This document shows positions 1 through 5,838 of a stretch of 14,740 bases of DNA, piece after piece. The notes below the pieces were generated by a model, which saw only the letters and a list, made by a program, of their open reading frames with translations, did not search any database and had not been told where the DNA came from. The translations under genes and the position numbers were made by a program. The DNA lies in the NCBI GenBank assembly GCA_023255615.1, contig JAHFLI010000013.1:1-14740 (forward strand), in the 5' to 3' direction. The stretch's first letter is position 1; every line of letters begins with the position of its first letter. This DNA comes from Candidatus Woesearchaeota archaeon. GTDB lineage: Archaea; Nanobdellota; Nanobdellia; Woesearchaeales; JACQSR01.

Positions 1-204
1 GAAAAAAGAAATAAGAAACTTGCATTAGAGCTTTTTGGAAAAACTGCCGAAGATGATGTAAAATCGATTTTTAAAGAAGAACCAAAAAAAGAAGGATCAA
101 GAACTAATCGATCTACTAAAACAGAAGAACAGCTTAAATTTGAAGAGTCTGACAAAAAAATGAAAGAGGAAATGAGAGATTTATTTGGATTTAGGTTGGA
201 GTAA
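1..204 (+). CDS. C-terminal part of a charged hypothetical protein
   Basis: The reading frame is open from the first base and ends with TAA at 202-204, giving 67 residues of a protein whose start lies outside the window. The piece is highly charged and Lys/Glu-rich, with runs such as KEEPKKEG and ESDKKMKEEMRDLFG, and looks soluble and partly disordered or coiled. An LFG tripeptide occurs twice, near the beginning and near the end. I recognise no domain. The next gene starts with GTG only two bases after the stop, so the two are probably co-transcribed and translationally coupled. Confidence 0.6.
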   Translation, partial: EKRNKKLALELFGKTAEDDVKSIFKEEPKKEGSRTNRSTKTEEQLKFEESDKKMKEEMRDLFGFRLE

Positions 205-206
205 AA

Positions 207-431
207 GTGAGCGAAGAAACTCGAAAATTAAGTGAAGATATTATTGATATTGGTAGATTGGTAATTGTTGCAATAATTATGATAGTCGTTGTATATTTAG
301 TTATAAAATCTTTAATTGGGGAAGTCCCAGCATATGTTGCGTCTTCTATAATTGGTCTAGGTGGAGTTTTTCTTTACGCAACTAATCAAAAAGTTAGAGG
401 GTATATTAAAAGTTGGTTAAAAGGGAAATAA
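207..431 (+). CDS. Small two-helix membrane protein, unknown function
   Basis: A 74-residue protein starting with GTG, preceded by a purine-rich GGTTGGAG that may act as a ribosome binding site. Residues about 17-37 (starting RLVIVAIIMIVVVYLV) and about 42-60 (starting AYVASSIIGLGG) are strongly hydrophobic and separated by a short acidic turn. A charged N-terminus and a basic C-terminal tail (KVRGYIKSWLKGK) flank them, which suggests a hairpin in the membrane with both ends cytoplasmic. The layout resembles holin-like or small toxin-like membrane proteins, but there is no diagnostic motif and I do not assign a function. It sits two bases after the preceding gene, so it is probably in the same operon. 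The GTG start is the only reasonable one close to the upstream stop. Confidence 0.6.
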   Translation: MSEETRKLSEDIIDIGRLVIVAIIMIVVVYLVIKSLIGEVPAYVASSIIGLGGVFLYATNQKVRGYIKSWLKGK

Positions 432-575
432 AAGTTTATAATGTTTGGATTTTCCACCTGCATTTTTTTCTAAACCATTTTTAAGAAAGTTTTTACCTGA
501 ACAATGTTTACACTTCACATATGTGTATTCAGGTATGAAGTAAATAAATTTATCTGTACCTGAAGAAATTTGCAC
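417..575 (-). pseudogene. Possible zinc-ribbon (transposase-type) N-terminal remnant
   Basis: On the minus strand a frame runs from a GTG (573-575) to TAA (417-419) and encodes about 52 residues. After an N-terminal FIYFIPEYTYV comes CKHC, then KNFLKNG, then GGKSKHYKL. A CxxC knuckle followed by KNG and a GK...YK segment is the pattern seen at the N-terminus of many IS transposases and related zinc-ribbon proteins, where a second CxxC normally follows directly. Here the frame stops six codons later and the second knuckle is absent. It also overlaps the last codons of the 74-residue gene by 15 bases. I infer a truncated remnant of a mobile element or a decayed gene. A genuine short zinc-knuckle protein is possible, but no promoter is obvious. 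Confidence 0.3.
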
Positions 576-604
576 CAATTTAGTGACTTTATCTTAACAG
601 CCCA

Positions 605-720
605 ATAACAGTTGATTGGCAACTGGCAATCTAGACGGTCATTTCTGCTCTCATCGTCTCTGGATATCATAAGGAAAAAGAAAGGTCGGGATCTATGACC
701 CAGAAGAGGCGACTCTGGTA
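605..720. other. Gene-poor stretch with several small inverted repeats
   Basis: The roughly 325 bases between the 74-residue gene and the next + strand gene hold no convincing full gene. This part is visibly richer in G and C than its surroundings and contains short perfect inverted repeats: AGTTG/CAACT (610-614 with 620-624), AGACG/CGTCT (633-637 with 655-659), GGTC/GACC (684-687 with 697-700) and CCAGA/TCTGG (700-704 with 714-718). In an AT-rich archaeal genome, GC-rich intergenic islands often mark structured RNA. I see no tRNA fold and no clear C/D or H/ACA boxes. It could equally be the upstream region of the following operon. Confidence 0.25.
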
Positions 721-724
721 AAGG

Positions 725-732
725 TTTAAAAA
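725..732 (+). promoter_or_regulatory. TATA-like box for the small membrane-protein pair
   Basis: TTTAAAAA centred near 728 lies about 28 bases before the ATG at 757, the spacing expected for an archaeal TATA box driving a leaderless or nearly leaderless message. Confidence 0.4.
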
Positions 733-756
733 GTGTAAATTGCAAGAAGGTTACAT

Positions 757-933
757 ATGAAGAAGGGTTATATTTACTTACTTTTGATTATTACTTTTAC
801 TTCTTTGATCATATTCAAAATCATGTGGGATACCTTATCCTGTGATTGCAGGGATTTAAATCAAACATCAGCCTGGTTGTTTCCAACGGGAGTTTCACTT
901 CTCCTCGTGATTTGGCAGGTGATAAAAAAATGA
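757..933 (+). CDS. 58-residue membrane protein, unknown function
   Basis: A short gene starting with ATG and ending with TGA at 931-933. A purine run, AAGAAGG at 744-750, sits at ribosome-binding distance. The protein has a hydrophobic segment near residues 4-22 (YIYLLLIITFTSLIIFKI), then a short loop with two cysteines (CDCRDLNQTS), then a second hydrophobic segment near residues 40-55 (WLFPTGVSLLLVIWQ) and a basic end. It is therefore a likely two-helix membrane hairpin with the CxC pair on the loop. Its stop overlaps the ATG of the next gene in an ATGA, which strongly suggests both are real and translationally coupled. I recognise no family. Confidence 0.55.
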   Translation: MKKGYIYLLLIITFTSLIIFKIMWDTLSCDCRDLNQTSAWLFPTGVSLLLVIWQVIKK

Positions 934-1070
934 TTACCTTAAAAGAGGTCATTGAAACAATAAATATTCTGACGATACTCGCATCAGTCATCGGTGGACT
1001 ATATGCAGGTTGGCCTGGAGCTTTAATTGGTGGTGTGATCGGGTGGTTATTAGATAAAAAATATAATTAA
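930..1070 (+). CDS. 46-residue glycine-zipper membrane peptide
   Basis: I place the start at the ATG at 930-932 rather than at an in-frame ATG 84 bases upstream (846), because 930 overlaps the stop of the preceding 58-residue gene as ATGA and gives a compact protein. The 28 extra residues from the upstream start would lie entirely inside that gene in another frame. The product has an amphipathic N-terminus (MITLKEVIETIN) and one hydrophobic helix with spaced glycines (residues about 13-41, containing SVIGGLYAGWPGALIGGVIG) and ends DKKYN. Glycine-zipper helices pack tightly and are common in pore-forming or oligomeric small membrane peptides. A function such as holin, toxin or subunit partner of the 58-residue protein is inference only. 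Confidence 0.55.
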   Translation: MITLKEVIETINILTILASVIGGLYAGWPGALIGGVIGWLLDKKYN

Positions 1071-1090
1071 ATCCACATTAGTAACAATTG

Positions 1091-1246
1091 ATGAACCTTG
1101 TTGAAGAATTAGAAGAAAGAGTTAAGGAAAATAAAAATAATTCCGAACTATTGATGGAAGCAGTTTTAAGGAAGCTTTTGAGGTATGAAATGAGTCTAAC
1201 TGTTTTATATAGAAAAAGATTATATTCACTGGACATGCCTGGGTGA
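1091..1246 (+). CDS. 51-residue hypothetical protein
   Basis: A short frame from ATG at 1091 to TGA at 1244-1246, 20 bases after the preceding stop. The product is charged and helical in character (MNLVEELEERVKENKN at the start, then LLMEAVLRKLLRYEMSLTVLYRKRL), as in a small coiled coil or a DNA-binding/antitoxin-like peptide. No ribosome binding site is evident and I recognise no family. It is supported mainly by its position in line with the small genes before it and by its sensible composition. Confidence 0.35.
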   Translation: MNLVEELEERVKENKNNSELLMEAVLRKLLRYEMSLTVLYRKRLYSLDMPG

Positions 1247-1247
1247 G

Positions 1248-1257
1248 ATATTTAAAT
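1248..1257 (+). promoter_or_regulatory. TATA box of the PIN toxin-antitoxin operon
   Basis: ATATTTAAAT, a good archaeal TATA box, is centred about 40 bases before the ATG at 1293. A start of transcription near 1279 would leave a leader of roughly 14 bases carrying a weak GGGT purine stretch before the ATG. It overlaps the end of the preceding 51-residue frame, marking the start of a separate transcription unit. Confidence 0.5.
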
Positions 1258-1292
1258 GGGATCAAACTTATGTATGAATATGGTATAGGGTA

Positions 1293-1859
1293 ATGGTAGA
1301 AGTAGATGATATTATTGAGGATATGTCAGAATTACAGAAGTACATAGTCCTACTGCTATCTGCAAATAAGGGGGAATCTATTAAAGGAAAAACCTGGTTT
1401 CAAAAAGAACTGTTTCTCATAGCCAAAAATATCAAAGTAGTAAGTGAGGAAGCATCATTTAATTCTGACTTTTATGGCCCTTATAGTGAAAATGCAAAAG
1501 AGCAATTAGCTGAGCTAGAACTTGATGAAATTGTCGTTAAGGACGGAAGTGCAATGTCCCTTTCAAAATTAGGCTCACAAATCTCCCAAAGATTAGAACA
1601 GAAAACTCCTAAGCAAAGGCTTGAGATGATTTCAGAATTTAAGAACTTACTAAACGACCTAAATGATGATGAAATATTAACTTTCATCTACTTCACCTTT
1701 CCAGAATTTACCGAAGAATCGTTAGTTCTTGATAATATCATGAAGAATCGTAAGCAAGTGGCTTTGAAGCTTTACAAGAAAGAGAAGATCAGTGTTCAAC
1801 GTGCTGCCGAAATTGCAGGAGAACCCCTGGAAAGATTTATCAGAGATGTAGAAAAATGA
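1293..1859 (+). CDS. Antitoxin with Panacea-like and UPF0175-like regions
   Basis: A 188-residue protein that probably neutralises the PIN toxin encoded directly downstream. Residues about 12-100 (LQKYIVLLLSANKG, then TWFQKELFLIA, then FYGPYSENAKEQLAEL) resemble the Panacea/DUF4065-type domain found in antitoxins: a helical region with a K-x-x-F/L first helix and a YGPYS-like turn. Residues about 150-188 (KNRKQVALKLYKKEKISVQRAAEIAGEP, split here by my reading into a helix and a helix-turn-helix) resemble the short UPF0175 antitoxin family, whose genes usually precede DUF3368 PIN genes. The combination would be a fused antitoxin, longer than a usual 70-90-residue UPF0175 protein. The stop overlaps the toxin start as ATGA. 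The ATG at 1293 is the first start after an in-frame stop at 1275-1277; another ATG at 1323 is possible. Domain calls are by eye. Confidence 0.7.
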   Translation: MVEVDDIIEDMSELQKYIVLLLSANKGESIKGKTWFQKELFLIAKNIKVVSEEASFNSDFYGPYSENAKEQLAELELDEIVVKDGSAMSLSKLGSQISQRLEQKTPKQRLEMISEFKNLLNDLNDDEILTFIYFTFPEFTEESLVLDNIMKNRKQVALKLYKKEKISVQRAAEIAGEPLERFIRDVEK

Positions 1860-2350
1860 AGCTAGCTGATTCTTCGTGTATAGTTTGTGTATTCACAGAA
1901 ATAAACAGACCGTTCATATTAATGGACTGGATGAAGCGAGGATATCAAATAGTTATTACAGAACAAATCCATAAGGAACTACAGAAAAATGAAAAAACAG
2001 ATAAACTTATAAGCCCAGAAATCAAAAAAGGTAATATAAAAATAAACAACTTAATAACTGAACAAGAACTTAAAGTGTTTAGGACAAGATACCCCATATT
2101 AGGTCTTGGAGAAAGTTCAGTCATCCTTACTGCGCTTAAACTCCAACAAGATAGGAAAAGGTATTATGCGATATTAGATGATGGAAATGCAAGAAAAACT
2201 GCATCCAAATTAGGCATAAAATTCACAGGAACATATGGTTTGCTAAAAACATTAAAAGAGAAAGGCCATATTGATGAACAAATATTTAATCAATGTAAAC
2301 AAGAAATGGAAAAATCAAAATTCAGAATTGATTTTAATCGTGTAAAATGA
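1856..2350 (+). CDS. PIN-domain toxin, DUF3368 type
   Basis: A 164-residue PIN-like nuclease, predicted to cleave RNA and act as a VapC-type toxin held in check by the upstream antitoxin. The expected acidic residues are visible: D5 in LADSS, E41 in the ITEQIHKEL helix, E86 in LGLGESSVI, and D108/D109 in AILDDGNARKTAS. The C-terminal half (LDDGNAR, then KLGIKFTGTYGLLKTLKEKG) matches the characteristic DUF3368 ending, in which a conserved acidic-x-x-AR segment is followed by G-x-x-G-x-x-GLL. The length is normal for the family. Coupling is by a four-base ATGA overlap with the antitoxin before it and another with the gene after it. The active site appears intact. Confidence 0.85.
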   Translation: MKLADSSCIVCVFTEINRPFILMDWMKRGYQIVITEQIHKELQKNEKTDKLISPEIKKGNIKINNLITEQELKVFRTRYPILGLGESSVILTALKLQQDRKRYYAILDDGNARKTASKLGIKFTGTYGLLKTLKEKGHIDEQIFNQCKQEMEKSKFRIDFNRVK

Positions 2351-3507
2351 GCGTCGCAACACAGGTAAAAACACTGGAGGCGGATCCAAACTCACTTTAT
2401 AAAACACAAAAAATCAAGTTCATTTCAGATAAAAGTATCTTAACTCCGACTAAAACAATTCCTCTGGACAAACTCAGTGTAGCAAGTCCATTAAATGATA
2501 AAGCCAAACAATTAAATGAGATTTTTAAAAGATTCAGTGCAAAACAAATCAAAGAAGCTGATGAAGATTCTGACAAATATAAAGAAATTGAGTCATTTTT
2601 CAATAAACAAAAGAGTAAGATTAAACCAGAAACAGCAACTTTTTGTTTCTTGGACTTTAGTGAGCCAAGACTTCCAAAAAATGACGAGATTGAATTCCTG
2701 ACAGACTTGGCCTATTGCAACTCTGATATAACAACATTACCTACAATAAGTAAATTTAATGACTCAAAGAATTCTCCTATGTCTTACGAGGATTATAAAA
2801 AATATCTTGAAAAAGCAATAGAAAGTGTTGAGCAGTTAAATCATAAGCCAATTATGGGAATTATTCCTAAACTTGCACGTAAAAATGTTCCAAATTTACT
2901 TGAATTTTACCAAAGCAAAGGCATTAATACATTTGCATTGGATCTGGAAGGGTCAAATCCGATAAGTTCGAGAATGAGTATTTTTAAGGTATTAAAAACA
3001 TTAAACAAGATGAAAATTTTGGATTCGTGTTATATTCACGGTCACAACGTAGGAATAAGAGTAAACAAAGTGAAAGACATTATTCCGGCAAAAGATGTTC
3101 TCGGATTTGGTGTAGGCTTAAACTCTATTGGAGAAAAAAGAACAGAGTTCAAACCAAACCCCGCATTTTTATCATTAATAAAAACGAACCCACTCAATAA
3201 ATTCCGTTTATTCAATAAAGAAGATTATGGTTATTGGAAAGCCATATCTGCCTCAGACCTTGAAAAAGTGTATCCTTCAGATTCAAGTGTTCCAATTTCA
3301 GCGTTTAAAATTGCATTTAAGAACGCTAATCAATTTAGCAGCATACAGAAAGTGTTTAATTTTGAACAGCTGGCACTAGAATCTCATCATGTCAAAGAAA
3401 TAATTGCAGAAGATGCCAACAAGACATTAAATTATATCAAGAAAAAGAAAGATATTGATCCAAATGATGTTAAGGTTCTTGAATCCGGACAAGATAATAT
3501 AAAATAA
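2347..3507 (+). CDS. Unrecognised 386-residue third gene of the PIN operon
   Basis: I do not recognise this protein. It begins in a four-base ATGA overlap with the PIN toxin gene, so it is translated as part of the toxin-antitoxin operon. It has no signal peptide or membrane segment. From about residue 95 it reads as alternating strands and helices: ATFCFLDFSEPRLP, then SDITTLPTI, then KPIMGIIPKLARKNVPNLLEF, then INTFALDLEGSNP, then CYIHGHNVGIRVN, then DVLGFGVGLNS. This is compatible with a beta/alpha barrel; a distant tRNA-guanine-transglycosylase-like barrel is one possibility, but I see no diagnostic catalytic motif. Residues 1-95 and the last 50 are lysine-rich and probably helical. It may be a nucleic-acid-acting partner, a regulator of the toxin, or an unrelated passenger. 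Confidence 0.7.
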   Translation: MSVATQVKTLEADPNSLYKTQKIKFISDKSILTPTKTIPLDKLSVASPLNDKAKQLNEIFKRFSAKQIKEADEDSDKYKEIESFFNKQKSKIKPETATFCFLDFSEPRLPKNDEIEFLTDLAYCNSDITTLPTISKFNDSKNSPMSYEDYKKYLEKAIESVEQLNHKPIMGIIPKLARKNVPNLLEFYQSKGINTFALDLEGSNPISSRMSIFKVLKTLNKMKILDSCYIHGHNVGIRVNKVKDIIPAKDVLGFGVGLNSIGEKRTEFKPNPAFLSLIKTNPLNKFRLFNKEDYGYWKAISASDLEKVYPSDSSVPISAFKIAFKNANQFSSIQKVFNFEQLALESHHVKEIIAEDANKTLNYIKKKKDIDPNDVKVLESGQDNIK

Positions 3508-3779
3508 CTTGCAGAACATAGATTTGTTAAAAAAAGATTTGCTTTCGTTCTCTTCAGCGTTTCTTTTGATATCGGATAATGTATTTATGATAGTCATTGT
3601 TCTTGATAATTGCAATTTTTTGATTTTCTAAAAGTCAAAGTTTTTGAAAGTTCGTTTACGGCCTTAATAATCTCTCCTTAGAATAACACAGATCGTTTTG
3701 GTTTTATTTATTGACGCTCATTTGCCGAAGTACTGAATAATTCACCAAATTTATATACCAGTAAGTCACCTCATTCTGC
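3508..3779. other. Intergenic region between accessory operon and glycosyltransferase
   Basis: This 272-base AT-rich gap holds no convincing gene on either strand. T-rich tracts (for example TTTTTTGATTTTC near 3616-3628) could serve as archaeal terminators for the upstream operon. The only clear signal is the TATA box of the next gene at its right end. Confidence 0.4.
3750..3758 (+). promoter_or_regulatory. TATA box of the glycosyltransferase gene
   Basis: TTTATATAC, preceded by a purine-containing CACCAAA that may act as a BRE, is centred 26 bases before the ATG at 3780. The transcript is therefore predicted to be leaderless. Confidence 0.65.
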
Positions 3780-4883
3780 ATGAGAATTATTGTTGCAACC
3801 CATGATCCGATTTCACCCATCCGGGGTGGCGGTGGTTTGAGAACGTTGAAAACTGCTCTCGAGCTCAAAAAACGTGGCCATGAGGTTCTCATTCTCGCCC
3901 CTTCAGACAAAAAAAGCATAGGAGGAATTCCCGTTGATGCTCTGTATCATCCGTCCAAAGAAAAAAGTGCGTTATTCGGCTCTGCGTATTTCTCCTCTCA
4001 ATTGTTCTTGAAATTATTAAAATATCGAGACTATGACCGATTTTTTGTCCACAATGCCTTAGCATGCATTCCAATCATGTACTATACCAAATTCTTCAAA
4101 CGGAAAATAATTCTTGATGCAACGGATATTCACACTGAATACATGAGAACAAAACAATCTGGAATGATGCTCGATCTATTTTCCTCTCTCGAATACGATT
4201 GTTTCAACCAAGCAAAAACAGTTATCGTGGTATCTCATCATATGAAAAAACATTTAGTTGCAAAAGGCATTAAAGAAAAGAAAATCCATGTTGTTTACGA
4301 TGGCGTTGAAGTAAAGAATTTTACATCTCATAAACTAAAAACAGAACGCCCTATTATTATTCATCATGGAGGTATGGATGCGCAAGACGGCGTTCACTTA
4401 ATCCCGAAAGCTGCGCATTATATCAAAGAAGCAGATTTCTTGCTCATTGGATCAGGTCAGGAACTGAATAGAGTAAAAGCAATTATCGATCATAAAAAAT
4501 TAAGGAATGTTCATCTTCTGGGATGGAAGCCTTACAAAGAAATGAAACAGTATTTGGAAAGGGCACAAATGGGATTAATTACCCGTCCAGATACTCTTCC
4601 AAATAATTTAGTGCTTACATTAAAATTACTCGAATATTGGGGATCAGGAACCGCAGTTGTTGCATCAAAACTTGATGCCATTGAAGAAGTTGCCCACGGA
4701 GAAAAAGATATTCTTTTCTTTAAACCAGGAGATGAACAAGATTTGGCCAGAAAGATTAAAATTCTTCTTGCTGATAAACAGCTGCTCAGGAAATTGCAGC
4801 AGAATGGAAGAAGAAAAGCGGTAACGGTTTTTAATTGGAAGCGGTTGATTCCAATGATTGCAGATATTGTTGAGGATGGATAA
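3780..4883 (+). CDS. GT4-type (GT-B fold) glycosyltransferase
   Basis: A 367-residue cytoplasmic or membrane-associated glycosyltransferase, likely using a nucleotide-sugar donor to build a surface glycan, glycolipid or N-glycan. The N-terminal Rossmann half has the glycine-rich acceptor-side loop IRGGGGLRT (residues 14-22) and LKKRGHEVLILAP. The hinge and donor half begin at about 190 with IIIHHGGMD, followed by FLLIGSGQE, NVHLLGWKP and the donor-binding segment LKLLEYWGSGTAVVAS (281-296). In many GT4 enzymes this segment is an E-x7-E motif; here the second Glu (E285) is kept and the first position is Asn. The length is typical. The acceptor and sugar cannot be told from sequence. Its last 53 bases overlap the convergent dehydrogenase gene. 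Confidence 0.85.
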   Translation: MRIIVATHDPISPIRGGGGLRTLKTALELKKRGHEVLILAPSDKKSIGGIPVDALYHPSKEKSALFGSAYFSSQLFLKLLKYRDYDRFFVHNALACIPIMYYTKFFKRKIILDATDIHTEYMRTKQSGMMLDLFSSLEYDCFNQAKTVIVVSHHMKKHLVAKGIKEKKIHVVYDGVEVKNFTSHKLKTERPIIIHHGGMDAQDGVHLIPKAAHYIKEADFLLIGSGQELNRVKAIIDHKKLRNVHLLGWKPYKEMKQYLERAQMGLITRPDTLPNNLVLTLKLLEYWGSGTAVVASKLDAIEEVAHGEKDILFFKPGDEQDLARKIKILLADKQLLRKLQQNGRRKAVTVFNWKRLIPMIADIVEDG

Positions 4884-5838
4884 TTATTTTGAGAGAATTC
4901 TTTCCTTCTATCACTAAATCATATCCCTTCTGAATCTCATCTAAAGAAAGATGATGAGTAATAAGATCCTCTACCGTAATCTCTTTCGATTCAAGCAATC
5001 CTAATGCTTCTCTCAGATCAGGCGGACCACAATAATAGGAAGTAATCAACGAAATTTCTTTTTGCCAGAACTCATTTAATGGAGTAATAATCTGTTTTTC
5101 AGGAGAAGGAACTGCAAAAAAAATAACACTTCCTCCTTTTGCTACTGTCGTAAACGCCTGTTCAATCGCAGACAATGCTCCCGTACTGAGGATAACCACA
5201 TCCGCTTTTTCAGGAAGATGAATACTATCAGCACCCATGCGTAATGCTATTTGTTTTCGCTCTTCTGAGATGTCAATAGCATGAACGACTGCTCCCTTCC
5301 ATTTTGCATATTTAACGTGTAATAAACCGGACATTCCTGCACCGATCACTAAAACAGTTTGTCCAACATCAACACGTGCTAACTCCTGTGCATGAATCAC
5401 GCATCCCAATGGTTCAACAAATGTTGCGTGATCAAAGGACAGAGAATCAGGAAGAGGATAGACTCCGGCAATAAGATGAGATTCTGGAACAAGAACATAT
5501 TCTGAAAATCCGCCAGGAGAATAGCGAGAGGGATTGTTACACACGGCATATTTTGCTTTTTGACAAAAACTGCAGGTTAAACAAGGAGCTTTTGGAGCAA
5601 GAAATACTCTCTGACCAACCTTAAAATCGTGTACCAGATTTCCTACTTGTGCAATTTCTCCTGCTGCTTCATGGCCGCATACTAAAGGAGCGCTTTTCAT
5701 TCGATACCATTCTGCAACATCGCTTCCGCACAAACCACATGAGATAATTTTGACGAGAATTTCTCTTTGTCCTAGAATTGGTTGCGGAATCTCCACGATT
5801 CGATTATCTTTGTTATTAAAATACATCACTGCTTTCAT
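4831..5838 (-). CDS. Zinc-dependent medium-chain alcohol/polyol dehydrogenase
   Basis: A 335-residue medium-chain dehydrogenase that oxidises an alcohol or polyol, or reduces the matching carbonyl. The catalytic zinc site is complete: C37 in GLCGSD, H56-E57 in CGHEAAGE and E142 in VEPLGC. The structural zinc lobe has its four cysteines (C86, C89, C92, C100). The coenzyme site is GAGMSG (166-171) with D189 ending the second strand, which favours NAD over NADP. The sequence is closest in style to sorbitol/threonine-dehydrogenase-like proteins; the substrate is unknown. Its ATG overlaps the aldolase stop by four bases, so the two form an operon. The last 14 or so residues beyond KIIIHP extend antisense into the end of the glycosyltransferase gene and look like a recent extension. 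Confidence 0.88.
   Translation of the reverse strand: MKAVMYFNNKDNRIVEIPQPILGQREILVKIISCGLCGSDVAEWYRMKSAPLVCGHEAAGEIAQVGNLVHDFKVGQRVFLAPKAPCLTCSFCQKAKYAVCNNPSRYSPGGFSEYVLVPESHLIAGVYPLPDSLSFDHATFVEPLGCVIHAQELARVDVGQTVLVIGAGMSGLLHVKYAKWKGAVVHAIDISEERKQIALRMGADSIHLPEKADVVILSTGALSAIEQAFTTVAKGGSVIFFAVPSPEKQIITPLNEFWQKEISLITSYYCGPPDLREALGLLESKEITVEDLITHHLSLDEIQKGYDLVIEGKNSLKIIIHPQQYLQSLESTASN

Noticed and set aside
515..745. 76-residue minus-strand frame
   Set aside because: No recognisable domain, composition unlike its neighbours, and it covers the inverted-repeat region; the alternative frame with CKHC is more protein-like.
846..929. Extended N-terminus of the 46-residue membrane peptide
   Set aside because: These 28 residues are an out-of-frame reading of the preceding 58-residue gene; the ATGA overlap at 930 gives the natural start.
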